64,000 nucleotides of DNA from Microtetraspora sp. NBRC 16547 (GCF_030268965.1 NZ_BSSE01000008.1:186001-250000); one strand, 5' to 3'; counted from the stretch's first letter, positions 52,607 through 60,340 are shown. The notes: generated by a model from the letters alone, not told the origin. Numbers and translations are program-made.

Positions 52607-53320
52607 CTATGTCCATAGGAGCGCGAGCGACAGCAGGAACCCGATGGCACACAGGCGTCCCACCCAGGCAGTCGAGGCCAGCAGCTTCGTGTCCCACTGG
52701 TGCGGGTCGCCGCTGAGTGCGCGAGTGAGCGGCATGAGCGCCCTGCCCACGCCGAAGCCCAGCCCGGCCAGCAGGCCCGGTCCGAGTCCTCCGGCCAGCA
52801 CGACAACCAGGACGAGCAGCTGAGGTAGCGCGGTCGGGGTGAAGGTACGCACACCCGTGCCCATCTCGAAGCCGAACTGCAGCGGCCCGGAGAAGTCGGA
52901 GCGAGGGATGACGTCCTGCGGCACGAGCCGGCGGTTCTGCGGCAGCGACAGCGGCCGTCCGGCCAGCTCGAAGAGCATGATGACGGCGATGATCGGGGCG
53001 AGCGCCCATAGCCGCACTGCTTCCGGGATGATCGAGGCCAGCCCGCCGAGCGTCCCCGTGAGGAGGCCGGCCAGCAGCGCGCCGATCATGAGTCCGATGG
53101 TGAAAACGGGTAACTTGCCTCGCCAGACCGACGAGGTCAGCAGGTCCGCTGAGTTGAGGCTTCAAACGGAGCCGGACAGCGAGAACCCGGCTGTCACCCC
53201 CATCAGCGTCCAGGCGAGCAGGGTGAACGACGGAGTCCAGAACTGGTGGGCGGCCATCACCAGGGCCGTGCTCAGCGCGATGCCGAGCGCGACCCTGGTG
53301 GCGGCGAAGCTGTTACTCAT
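52607..53320 (-). CDS. Membrane protein with in-frame UGA: candidate selenoprotein
   Basis: The frame starts at ATG (MSNSFAATRVALGIALSTAL), runs 52 codons, meets TGA at 53162-53164 (residue 53), and continues in the same frame without a start codon for 25 codons (SLNSADLLTSSVWRGKLPVF) and on through further membrane segments (LWALAPIIAVIMLFELAG, LLVLVVVLAGGLGPGLLAGL) to a TAG. Read through UGA, it is a 237-residue protein with about six membrane helices. Hydrophobicity and codon use are continuous across the UGA. A 7-bp hairpin with loop GGUCU lies shortly downstream. The internal ATG at 53089 has no convincing ribosome-binding site. Alternatives are a nonsense mutation or base error. The family is unknown to me. 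It sits between a Cys-rich Tat substrate and MauE-like genes. Confidence 0.65.
53118..53136 (-). promoter_or_regulatory. Candidate bacterial SECIS hairpin
   Basis: In the mRNA, CCUCGUC pairs with GGCGAGG (one U-G) and leaves the pentaloop GGUCU. The loop begins 33 nt after the UGA. Bacterial SECIS elements sit within the coding region shortly after UGA and carry G-U in the loop; the E. coli fdhF element also presents GGUCU. The reading frame continues through it. Confidence 0.6.
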
Positions 53321-53326
53321 CAGTGC

Positions 53327-53821
53327 TCACGGGCGGGGCCAGGCGCAGATGTAGAAGGACGTACCGCCGCAGCTAGCGATGTTTCCGTCGGCGCAGCGGT
53401 AAGGGGTGCCGCTGAACGTCCAACGCCAGGCGTTCCGGGCAGTGTAGCCGTCTCCGCACGCCTTGATGGCGTAGCTGTTCCAGCAGGTGCCGGAGGAGCG
53501 CAAGAACCAGCCGTCGCCGCCGCAGTAGCTCTTGGAGTAGGTGCCACCCACGCAGATCTTGGTGTCGTTGTTGTAACCGCTCCAGTTGTTGTAACCGGCG
53601 CAGTGGGTGTACTCATCCCCTACCACTGCCTGGGCGCTGTTGTTCCTGCCCGGCAGGGCGGACAGCACGTTCAGGGCCAGGGCGCCGCCCAGCACGCCTG
53701 CGGTCTTGAAGATGGTTCTGCGGGAGGGCATCGACCACGTCAGGCTGCGACGCCTGCCGCTGTCCGGCTCGTCTTCCACGGAGGGCACCTCGGCCCAGTA
53801 GCGGTCGACATCGACTGTCAT
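53327..53821 (-). CDS. Tat-exported Cys-rich protein, MADH small-subunit-like
   Basis: This 164-residue protein has a twin-arginine signal after a 30-residue leader (SRRTIFKTAGVLGGALALNV, then LSALPGRNNSAQA). The mature part is about 100 residues with eight cysteines in an aromatic, Gly-rich context (HCAGYNNWSGYNND, YCGGDGWFL, GTCWNSYAIKACGDGY, YRCADGNIASCGG, ICAWPRP). Tat export, Cys density and linkage to MauD- and MauE-like genes resemble the methylamine dehydrogenase light chain, but it has 8 rather than 12 cysteines and no provable TTQ tryptophans, so the enzymatic role is open. It is 6 nt upstream of the UGA-containing gene. Confidence 0.75.
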   Translation of the reverse strand: MTVDVDRYWAEVPSVEDEPDSGRRRSLTWSMPSRRTIFKTAGVLGGALALNVLSALPGRNNSAQAVVGDEYTHCAGYNNWSGYNNDTKICVGGTYSKSYCGGDGWFLRSSGTCWNSYAIKACGDGYTARNAWRWTFSGTPYRCADGNIASCGGTSFYICAWPRP

Positions 53822-54324
53822 GCGCTTAACCTCTCTGAGGAGTCGACGGCGAGAAAGGCGTCGAGGTCGTCATCGGAACCGACGACCCTGCGCCATTCCT
53901 CCGTCCCGTTGGCGGAGTACTTGACCAGCGTCGGGGTCGCGCCGACGGCGACCGTGCCGACAAGGGTGGCGTCGATGACGGGGAGGACCTGGCTGTCCGC
54001 CACCCACTCGGCGCAACGGTCGGCGGGTGCCAGCAGCACGGCGTGTCCGGACAGGCCTGGCCCGGCCACGGCGGCAAGGCGGTGGGCACGATCCCGGCAG
54101 TTGGAGCAGTGCTCCGACACGACCAGGACGAAGGTCGGCAAACCATCGTCGGAGCCGAACCTGTCCACCGACCTGACGACCGGCGCCGCCGGCGCGGCCG
54201 CCTGCGCGCGCAGCAGCTTGCCCTGCAGCTCACGGACCATGTTCAGCATCGCGGCGAAGGCGAAGAGGAGCAGCACCGTCCCCAGGAAGGACAGAACCGC
54301 CAGCGAGTCCAGGAATGCCCTCAT
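53818..54324 (-). CDS. MauD-like membrane-anchored thioredoxin-fold protein
   Basis: This 168-residue protein has one N-terminal membrane anchor (LAVLSFLGTVLLLFAFAAML) and an extracytoplasmic thioredoxin-like domain with the redox motif CSNC (Cys73, Cys76) in LVVSEHCSNCRDR and a later VGATPTLVKY that matches the thioredoxin cis-Pro region. MauD proteins have the same plan and serve disulfide formation in the small subunit of methylamine dehydrogenase. Here the partner is probably the Cys-rich Tat substrate encoded directly downstream, whose start it overlaps by 4 nt. Confidence 0.82.
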   Translation of the reverse strand: MRAFLDSLAVLSFLGTVLLLFAFAAMLNMVRELQGKLLRAQAAAPAAPVVRSVDRFGSDDGLPTFVLVVSEHCSNCRDRAHRLAAVAGPGLSGHAVLLAPADRCAEWVADSQVLPVIDATLVGTVAVGATPTLVKYSANGTEEWRRVVGSDDDLDAFLAVDSSERLSA

Positions 54325-54328
54325 CGGT

Positions 54329-55006
54329 CTAGCTCAGCCTGCACGAGATGGACTCCACGACATTGATGAAGCGCGCGTCGTCCGGGCGGGCGGCGACCAC
54401 GGTCGTCGCGGTGCTGTCATTGACCATGAAGGCTGAGCGGGTCTGGACGATGCCGGTCGCGTCGCGCTCGTCGACGCGCCACATCGAGCCGCCAGGCACC
54501 TTCTTGCCCGTGGAGGGCGGGATCGCCTCCAAGGCTTCCGCGATCGGCTTGACCTGGACATTGCAGACCTGGTCGATGGTGTTGACCGCCAGCAGGTTGC
54601 CGAGCGTCAGGCCCGCTCCCGCCCGGGGCAGCATGGTCAGCCCTTCCGGTGTGTCCTGGATGTCGAACTTGGCCAGGATGTCCATGAAGGCTTCGAACGG
54701 GACGCCCGTGCCGGTGAAGAAGGTGGCAATCTCGTGGTGCGGTCCCACCCACACCATGTTGGTCCCGATCTCCGGGTCCTCGAGCGACACCATCCGGCCG
54801 CCGTTCCACTGGGCCTCACGCACGGTGTAGCGGGACCAGTCGCCCATCTGCTTCGGGAGGAGTTCGTTGGACCCTGCCGGAACGACCTGGAACCGGATGC
54901 CACCGGTGGGGCCGTGTGCCCAGATGAGGTAGGCCCAGCCGCCGATGAAGGGCTGAGAGTTTCCGTCGACCGTTAGACGTTGTCCGTTGGGTGCACGCAC
55001 TTGCAT
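54329..55006 (-). CDS. Unknown protein, first gene of the Mau-like operon
   Basis: This 225-residue protein starts MQVRAPNGQRLTVDG behind AAAGG. No signal peptide or membrane segment is visible. The sequence is beta-rich at first (GGWAYLIWAHGPTGGIRFQV), then has a middle helical section with TMLPRAGAGLTLGNLLAVNT, and ends with a Cys (VVESISCRLS). I do not recognise a family. It is 4 nt upstream of the MauD-like gene, so it belongs to the operon and may be a cytoplasmic assembly or regulatory part. Confidence 0.7.
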   Translation of the reverse strand: MQVRAPNGQRLTVDGNSQPFIGGWAYLIWAHGPTGGIRFQVVPAGSNELLPKQMGDWSRYTVREAQWNGGRMVSLEDPEIGTNMVWVGPHHEIATFFTGTGVPFEAFMDILAKFDIQDTPEGLTMLPRAGAGLTLGNLLAVNTIDQVCNVQVKPIAEALEAIPPSTGKKVPGGSMWRVDERDATGIVQTRSAFMVNDSTATTVVAARPDDARFINVVESISCRLS

Positions 55007-55448
55007 GGGGTTGCCTTTCACAAGGAGGGGGGAGGGGCACACCGAGTAGTCCGGATGGGCTTTGAACTGGCAGGGAGGTGTAGGTGTGCCCGGCGCCTGC
55101 GCCGAACTCCATCAAGATCAAACGGAATATCTCACGCGATCTACAGGCAGTCAAGATCTTGTCAAGTCTATGGATCGGGCTGCATACTGTGTGTCCCAAA
55201 TTCCTTTACAGTCGTTCGCTAAACCACCGCGAAGTTTCAGTAGGTGCCTGGGTCTAGTCGTGGGATTGGTAATGGCGACTGGAAGTGTCCTGATGGCCGC
55301 CTTGGTTGTTACTGACGTCTTTCTCACGACGGGCTACATCGAGATGGGTTATGACGAAGGGGCCTCGGAGCCTTACTGAACAGAGACCCCGTCTGATGCG
55401 GCGAGGGTGTGGCCGACTCGTACCGGAGCCGCCCGGGCGCCGTTGTCA
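55007..55448. other. Promoter region of the Mau-like operon; possible small ORF
   Basis: The first 200 bp upstream of the operon are AT-richer and should contain its promoter. A plus-strand frame ending at 55379 encodes a hydrophobic tail (LVVGLVMATGSVLMAALVVT) that could be a small membrane peptide, but its start and codon use are unclear and I do not call it. Confidence 0.35.
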
Positions 55449-55673
55449 AAGATGTACGCACTGGACCGGGCCGCGTATCTGGCTGTATTAAAGGCGATGG
55501 ATCCGGGGTTGGTCATCGATGAGGAGCGGGCGATTCGGCGGGGCCGAGCGGTTTGCGACAAGATCATAAACGTCGGCACGACTCGTCACCGGAATCGGAC
55601 GGATCAGGGACGAAGCATTACCGAACGGCAGCCGGAAACCCAGAACAATAGCAGCGGACAGCCGCCCAGTTGA
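55449..55673 (+). pseudogene. Truncated remnant of a secreted DUF732-like protein
   Basis: The frame reads KMYALDRAAYLAVLKAMDPG, then LVIDEERAIRRGRAVCDKII. The pattern Y-L-L-IDPGLV-E-RA-RRGR-VC is typical of the C-terminal domain of small actinobacterial secreted or lipoproteins. No signal peptide or N-terminal part is present, and it ends exactly at the tRNA-derived scar. It is a fragment left at a recombination junction. Confidence 0.5.
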
Positions 55674-55674
55674 T

Positions 55675-55691
55675 CTTCTAATCCGACGGTC
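55675..55691 (+). repeat. tRNA-Arg anticodon-loop core (scar copy C)
   Basis: CTTCTAATCCGACGGTC is identical to the core of copies A (1317) and B (11699). Here it is joined on one side to a truncated secreted-protein gene and on the other to a truncated integrase gene, as expected of an attachment-site junction. Confidence 0.6.
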
Positions 55692-55846
55692 TCGGCCAGG
55701 CCCTTCGTGCGGAACGTCGAGGACTTCTCACGAGTGTCCACCGTCCAGCGCACGGTGTGCGCGACGACCCGCTTGGGCTTCCCCGGCCCCTGGTGGGTCT
55801 TGTTCGCGCGAATCTCCCAGAACTTCACGTTGTAGGTCGGGTTCAC
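55688..55846 (-). pseudogene. N-terminal fragment of a tyrosine-type integrase
   Basis: From a GTG the minus strand reads VNPTYNVKFWEIRANKTH, then RVVAHTVRWTVDTREKSSTF and RTKGLAETVG. The plan YxVxFWxI, VRWTV, K-FRTKxLA is the usual N-terminal (SAM-like, DNA-binding) start of integrative-element integrases in actinomycetes. The frame then runs into the tRNA-derived core and loses similarity, so the catalytic domain (R-H-R-Y) is missing. It is the most direct sign of past site-specific integration at this junction. Confidence 0.65.
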
Positions 55847-55888
55847 GCAGCCTCCCGGAGGCTTTCCAGCCAGGGGCACCTCCATCCA

Positions 55889-55915
55889 TGTCACAGGGGG
55901 CCGGGCTACCTCGTC
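55889..55915 (+). promoter_or_regulatory. ECF41-type promoter
   Basis: TGTCACA is followed by exactly 16 bp and CGTC, the published consensus of ECF41 sigma factors. It lies 40 bp upstream of the AhpD-like gene, whose neighbour encodes an ECF41 sigma factor. Confidence 0.85.
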
Positions 55916-55955
55916 TCAGGGGGTGTAGCCACCGACGACCACAGAGGAGCACACC

Positions 55956-56429
55956 ATGGACGCGCGACTGAACTACTTCGCCGACCCGACCGCCAGCAAG
56001 GTACTCAAGTACTTCATGGCGGCGGGCAAGGCGCTCAAGGACTCGCCGCTGCCGACCGCCACGCAGGAGCTGGTGGCGCTTCGCGTGAGTCAGATCAACG
56101 GCTGCGCAGTCTGCATCGACATGCACACCAAAGAGGCCGCCGCTGCCGGCGAGACCTCGGTCCGGCTGAACCTCGTCGCGGCGTGGCGGGAGGCCACGGT
56201 CTTCACCGAGGCCGAGCGTGCCGCGCTGGAACTGGCGGAGGAGGGGACCCGGGTCGCGGATGCGGCCGGTGGGGTCAGCGACGAGGTGTGGGCGTACGCC
56301 GCCAAGCACTACGACGAGGAGCAGCTCACCGCCCTGGTGATCCTGATCTCCTTCATGAACACCGCGAACCGGCTGAACATCATCACCCAGCAGCCGGCCG
56401 GCGACTACGAGCCCGGGCAGTTCCACTGA
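55956..56429 (+). CDS. Carboxymuconolactone decarboxylase/AhpD-like protein
   Basis: This 157-residue protein starts at ATG behind GAGGAG. It has the CMD-family core with the redox pair CAVCIDMH (CxxC...H) after ELVALRVSQINGC. A second helical half carries a conserved VILISFMNTANRLN. AhpD-like CMD proteins act as small disulfide reductases or peroxidases. ECF41 sigma factor genes are classically linked to a CMD-type gene, which is their main target, and the promoter upstream fits. It should therefore be made under ECF41 control. Confidence 0.92.
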   Translation: MDARLNYFADPTASKVLKYFMAAGKALKDSPLPTATQELVALRVSQINGCAVCIDMHTKEAAAAGETSVRLNLVAAWREATVFTEAERAALELAEEGTRVADAAGGVSDEVWAYAAKHYDEEQLTALVILISFMNTANRLNIITQQPAGDYEPGQFH

Positions 56430-56504
56430 ACGGCATCAGCAACTGGCTCGGGGTCCGGCTACGGGCTCCGGGCCTCCGGGCTCGGGGGCGTTACTCTGGC
56501 CTGC

Positions 56505-56558
56505 CGGTGGCCCGGATGTTTAACAGAAGATCGGTGGCCCGGATCTTTAACAGAAGAT
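56505..56558 (+). repeat. 27-bp tandem duplication
   Basis: Two adjacent 27-bp units starting CGGTGGCCCGGAT and ending TTTAACAGAAGAT differ at one base. They lie between the CMD and sigma factor genes, about 50 bp before the sigma start. Confidence 0.85.
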
Positions 56559-56608
56559 GCCTGCGCCAGCGAGTACGGCCGGAGGGCTTCAAGGGGAGGG
56601 GATCCCGC

Positions 56609-57577
56609 GTGAGCAAGGTCGAAGAGTTCGAGGAGCTGCGGCCGCTGCTGTTTTCGATCGCCTATCGGATTCTGGGCAGTGTGAGTGAGGCCGAGGACGC
56701 GGTGCAGGAGACATGGCTGCGCTTTGACGGATCGGCGACCCAGCCCACGTCGACCAAGGCTCTTCTGTCGGCCACGGTGACGCGGATCTCGATCGATGTG
56801 CTGCGCTCCGCACGGGTGCGGCGGGAGGAGTACGTGGGCCCGTGGTTTCCCGAGCCGCTGCTGAGCGATCCGTATCAGGATCCGGCGCGGTCGGTGGAGC
56901 TGGCCGACTCGGTGTCGATGGCGGCGCTGCTGCTGCTGGAGCGGCTCAGCCCGCTGGAGCGGGCGGTGTTTGTGCTGCGGGAGGTGTTCGGCTTCGGGTT
57001 CGACGAGGTCGCCGCGGCGGTGGGGCGGTCGGAGGCGGCGTGCCGGCAGCTGCTGGTGCGCGCGCGGCGGCATATGGAGGCCGGGCGGCCGCGCTTCGAA
57101 GCGGTCCGCAAAGAGCGGGAGGAACTGGCGTCGCGGTTCTTCGGCGCCCTCCGCGAAGGCGACGTCGCCAGCCTGCAGGAACTGCTCGCCGCCGACGTAT
57201 CGATGGTCGGCGACGGTGGCGGCAAGGCCCCGCAGCTGGCCAGGGCTGTCATCGGCGCCAAGAACGTGGCCCGGCTGCTTGCCTCCATCTTCCTCCAGAT
57301 GGCCCGGATCGACGTGACGTTCGAGCCGCACGAGATCAACGGCCAGCCGGGCGCGATCTTCCGCGACCGGGACGGCAAGGTGCTCCACACCCTGGTGCTT
57401 GATGTACTCGACGGGCAGATCCAGACGATCCGCTCGGTGATCAACCCCGACAAGCTCGGGCACGTGGGCCCAGTTGCGGACGCATGGGCAATCGACCGCG
57501 AAGTAAGGCAGGCACGCAAAGACTTGGATGCCACTAATCGACCCGAAGATCTGGTCGTGGAAGGGCCACGACACTAG
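56609..57577 (+). CDS. ECF41-family RNA polymerase sigma factor (SigJ-like)
   Basis: This 322-residue protein starts at GTG behind GGGGAGGGG. Sigma region 2 is LFSIAYRILGSVSEAEDAVQ; region 4 is LSPLERAVFVLREVFGFGFD followed by VAAAVGRSEAACRQLLVRAR. A C-terminal SnoaL-like domain of about 120 residues follows (SRFFGALREGDVASLQELLA, with MVGDGGG and a late tail), the mark of ECF41 factors, in which this fused domain controls activity in place of an anti-sigma. The region after INPDKLG is a longer acidic extension. It is preceded by the CMD gene it should regulate. Confidence 0.93.
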   Translation: MSKVEEFEELRPLLFSIAYRILGSVSEAEDAVQETWLRFDGSATQPTSTKALLSATVTRISIDVLRSARVRREEYVGPWFPEPLLSDPYQDPARSVELADSVSMAALLLLERLSPLERAVFVLREVFGFGFDEVAAAVGRSEAACRQLLVRARRHMEAGRPRFEAVRKEREELASRFFGALREGDVASLQELLAADVSMVGDGGGKAPQLARAVIGAKNVARLLASIFLQMARIDVTFEPHEINGQPGAIFRDRDGKVLHTLVLDVLDGQIQTIRSVINPDKLGHVGPVADAWAIDREVRQARKDLDATNRPEDLVVEGPRH

Positions 57578-57586
57578 TCTGCCCGG

Positions 57587-59191
57587 ATGGCCGTGACCGA
57601 CTTCTCCCACAAGGCGGGTGAACATACCCGTGGGGACCAGGACGCCGCCACGCGGCTGTCCGTGCGGGACCGGATGATACCGCCGATGCCCGGTAGCGAA
57701 CTGTGGGGCTGGCTCGGCCCGCTGATCGTGGCGCTGTTCGGTGCCTTCCTGCGTTTCTACCGCCTCGGCACGCCCAAGGCGATCGTTTTCGACGAGACGT
57801 GGTATGCCAAGGATGCCTTCTCGACGATCAAGTACGGTGTCGAGCGCGCGTTCGTCGACAAAGCCAACGATCTGCTGGTCGCCGGCAATACCGACGTCTT
57901 CAAGCACTGCGATCAGGTGTCCAAATGCGCCGGATACGTGGTGCATCCGCCGCTGGGGAAGTGGCTGATCGGCGTCGGCGAGATGATCTTCGGGATGAAC
58001 CCGTTCGGCTGGCGATTCGCCGCCGCACTGGTCGGAGCGCTGTCGATCTTCATCCTGGCCCGGCTGGCCCGCAGGATGACCCGATCGACCCTGCTCGGCT
58101 GTCTGGCCGGGTTCCTGCTGTCGCTGGACGCGCTGCACTTCGTGCTGTCCCGTACGGCGCTGCTGGACATCTTCCTGATGTTCTGGGTCCTGGCCGGGTT
58201 CGCCTGCCTGGTGGTGGACCGGGACCGGACGCGGCAGACGCTGGCCGAGTGGCACGCGTCGGCCACCTCACTCGACGTCGGCCCACGGCTCGGCTGGCGG
58301 CCGTGGCGGCTGGCGGCCGGGCTGTGCCTGGGCGCGGGCCTCGCCACGAAGTGGACCGCGATCCTGTTCATCGCCGCCTTCGCGGTCATGTCGCTGCTGT
58401 GGGACGCGGGCGCGCGGCGCGCCGTGGGGCTGCGCCGGCCGTACCGCGAGACCCTCCGGCTGGACATGCCGTTGGCCGCGGCGTGGACGGCCCTGGTACC
58501 GGCCATCGTGTACGTCTCCTCGTTCGCGGGCTGGTTCGCCACCGACAAGGGGTACGGCCGGAAGTGGGAGCAGGCCACCTCGAGCGGCCCGGTCTTCTTC
58601 GTCTTCGACTCGCTCCGTTCGTGGCTGAGCTACCAGCTTCAGGTGCTGAGCTTCCACACCGGGTTGGAGGAGGAGCACCCCTACCAGTCCGAGCCGTGGA
58701 GCTGGCCGCTGCTGCTGCGTCCTGTGGCGTTCTTCTACGAGTCGCCCAAGACCTGCGGCGCGGACAGCTGCTCATGGGCCGTGCTCGGCACCGGAACCCC
58801 GGTGATCTGGTTCGCCGGCCTCGCCGCCATGATCGGCATGATCGCGTGGTACGTGGCGACCCGTGACTGGCGGGCCGGCGCGGTGCTCCTCGCGTACGCC
58901 GCGGGCTGGCTGCCGTGGTTCTACTACGCGATCGCCGACAACCGAACGATGTACCTGTTCTACGCGCTGCCGATGCTGCCGTTCATGATCCTCGCGATCG
59001 TGCTCGCCTGCGGCCTCATACTCGGGCCCGCTGTACCAGATAGGCGGCGGCTGATCGGATCTATAGCTGTCGGCGCCTTCGCACTGCTCGCGCTGGTCAA
59101 CTTCTGGTGGCTCTATCCCGTCATCGGTGCCGAGGTGATCCCCTACCAGGACTGGTACGACCGAATGCTTTTCAAGAATGGCTGGATCTAA
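57587..59191 (+). CDS. Protein O-mannosyltransferase (GT39, PMT family)
   Basis: This 534-residue integral membrane enzyme moves mannose from a polyprenyl-phosphate donor to Ser/Thr of exported proteins. It has the GT39 DE motif in VFDETWYAKDAFST after the first membrane segment, VHPPLGKWLIG, and many hydrophobic segments thereafter, including LLGCLAGFLLSLDALHFVLS and the C-terminal FWWLYPVIGAEVIPYQDWYD, common in actinobacterial Pmt. Length is normal. It starts 9 nt after the sigma factor stop and may be co-transcribed with it. The region after the stop is not coding. Confidence 0.93.
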   Translation: MAVTDFSHKAGEHTRGDQDAATRLSVRDRMIPPMPGSELWGWLGPLIVALFGAFLRFYRLGTPKAIVFDETWYAKDAFSTIKYGVERAFVDKANDLLVAGNTDVFKHCDQVSKCAGYVVHPPLGKWLIGVGEMIFGMNPFGWRFAAALVGALSIFILARLARRMTRSTLLGCLAGFLLSLDALHFVLSRTALLDIFLMFWVLAGFACLVVDRDRTRQTLAEWHASATSLDVGPRLGWRPWRLAAGLCLGAGLATKWTAILFIAAFAVMSLLWDAGARRAVGLRRPYRETLRLDMPLAAAWTALVPAIVYVSSFAGWFATDKGYGRKWEQATSSGPVFFVFDSLRSWLSYQLQVLSFHTGLEEEHPYQSEPWSWPLLLRPVAFFYESPKTCGADSCSWAVLGTGTPVIWFAGLAAMIGMIAWYVATRDWRAGAVLLAYAAGWLPWFYYAIADNRTMYLFYALPMLPFMILAIVLACGLILGPAVPDRRRLIGSIAVGAFALLALVNFWWLYPVIGAEVIPYQDWYDRMLFKNGWI

Positions 59192-59378
59192 AGAGGACTT
59201 TCGCCGAGAAGACGAAGGCGGAGGTCTTCGATGCCTCCGGCGGGGGCGTCGGCTCCGGGGTGATCGCCCACGCGCGAGCGAGTCCGCGTCCGGCAGTCGG
59301 ACCACTACCAGGTGGGCACCGACATCGCCCCCACCCTCGCCAGCCGAAACGGGTGTATCGTGGCATACATGACTATAT

Positions 59379-59404
59379 GTAACGTCAGGTGTGCTGAGCG
59401 TTAC
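59379..59404. promoter_or_regulatory. Inverted repeat upstream of carbonic anhydrase
   Basis: GTAACG and CGTTAC are separated by 14 bp, 45-70 bp upstream of the carbonic anhydrase start, in a locally AT-rich stretch. A possible operator; not matched to any regulator. Confidence 0.3.
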
Positions 59405-59448
59405 GTCTTCTGGCGCGTCGGCATGACAGCAGCGCGTACTCCTGTTCC

Positions 59449-60168
59449 ATGCCAAGTCACATGATCAACCGGCGGGCCTTCCTGCGCGCCGGCATCGTCG
59501 CCGGAGGCCTCCTGACCGGTGCGGCATCCGCGGGCACCGCCGTATTCGCCCGCACCGCTCAGCCGTCGAACGGGACCGTGCCGGACCAGGGTCCCGCCAC
59601 CCCGGACCAGGCGTGGGCGACCCTGCGCGAGGGTAACCGCCGCTGGGTGGACGGCACCGCCACCCACCCGCACCAGGACGCCGATCGCCGCAGGGAGGTG
59701 GCGCAGAAGCAGAACCCGTTCGCGGTCGTATTCTCGTGCATCGACTCGCGAGTCTCCCCCGAGTTGGTCTTCGACGCCGGGCTGGGCGACCTGTTCGTGG
59801 TGCGGACCGCCGCGCAGACCATTGACCCGCTGGTGACAGGTGCCGCCGAGTACGGCCCAGCCGAAGTCGGCACCCCGCTCGTCGTCGTGCTCGGCCATCA
59901 GCGCTGCGGGGCAGTCACGGCCGCCGCAGAATCGCTGCACGAGCACAAGAAGCTGCCTGGCGAGCTGAGCACGATCGCTTCCGCCCTGCGTTCGGCCTAC
60001 ACGCGTTCGGGCGGCGACGTCGACAAGATGATCCGCATCAACACCGTCGACGTGGTGAACCAGCTCAAGAAGGACAAGCTCTTCACTCCTCGCATCGCCA
60101 AGGGCGAGCTCAAAGTCATCGGCGCGTACTACTCGATCGACACCGGCACAGTCACCCGCCTCGTCTGA
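59449..60168 (+). CDS. Tat-exported beta-class carbonic anhydrase
   Basis: This 239-residue protein hydrates CO2 to bicarbonate with a catalytic zinc. A twin-arginine signal is at the N-terminus (NRRAFLRAGIVAGGLLTGAA), so it acts outside the membrane. The beta-CA zinc ligands and dyad are present: Cys97 and Asp99/Arg101 in SCIDSRVSPE, and His150/Cys153 in GHQRCGA. Length, with the signal, is normal. The start could instead be the Met at residue 5, directly before INRR. It stands alone downstream of the O-mannosyltransferase. Confidence 0.92.
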   Translation: MPSHMINRRAFLRAGIVAGGLLTGAASAGTAVFARTAQPSNGTVPDQGPATPDQAWATLREGNRRWVDGTATHPHQDADRRREVAQKQNPFAVVFSCIDSRVSPELVFDAGLGDLFVVRTAAQTIDPLVTGAAEYGPAEVGTPLVVVLGHQRCGAVTAAAESLHEHKKLPGELSTIASALRSAYTRSGGDVDKMIRINTVDVVNQLKKDKLFTPRIAKGELKVIGAYYSIDTGTVTRLV

Positions 60169-60340
60169 CCCGGCGGGAATAGAGCCTCGCCCGGCGAAAG
60201 GAGGGTGCTCGCCGTAGGCCGCCGGGTCGGACCCGAGCCGATCTGCGAGGTGCCGCAGGCGGCGATCTCGACCTACTACCGTGCTGTGGCGGACGGTTGT
60301 TCCAGTGTCCCTGCGGACTCTGTCGCAGTAGCCTACTGGC

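Noticed and set aside
53327-53821. Calling the Cys-rich Tat protein a true TTQ-containing methylamine dehydrogenase light chain
   Set aside because: It has eight rather than twelve cysteines, the cofactor tryptophans cannot be assigned, and no large subunit gene is present.
55062-55379. Possible small membrane protein on the plus strand
   Set aside because: A hydrophobic tail is present, but the start is ambiguous and the upstream half overlaps the operon promoter region; insufficient support.
59192-59448. Possible short gene between the mannosyltransferase and carbonic anhydrase
   Set aside because: The short frames have no start signal and no similarity that I can see; only an inverted repeat and AT-rich promoter-like DNA are noted.
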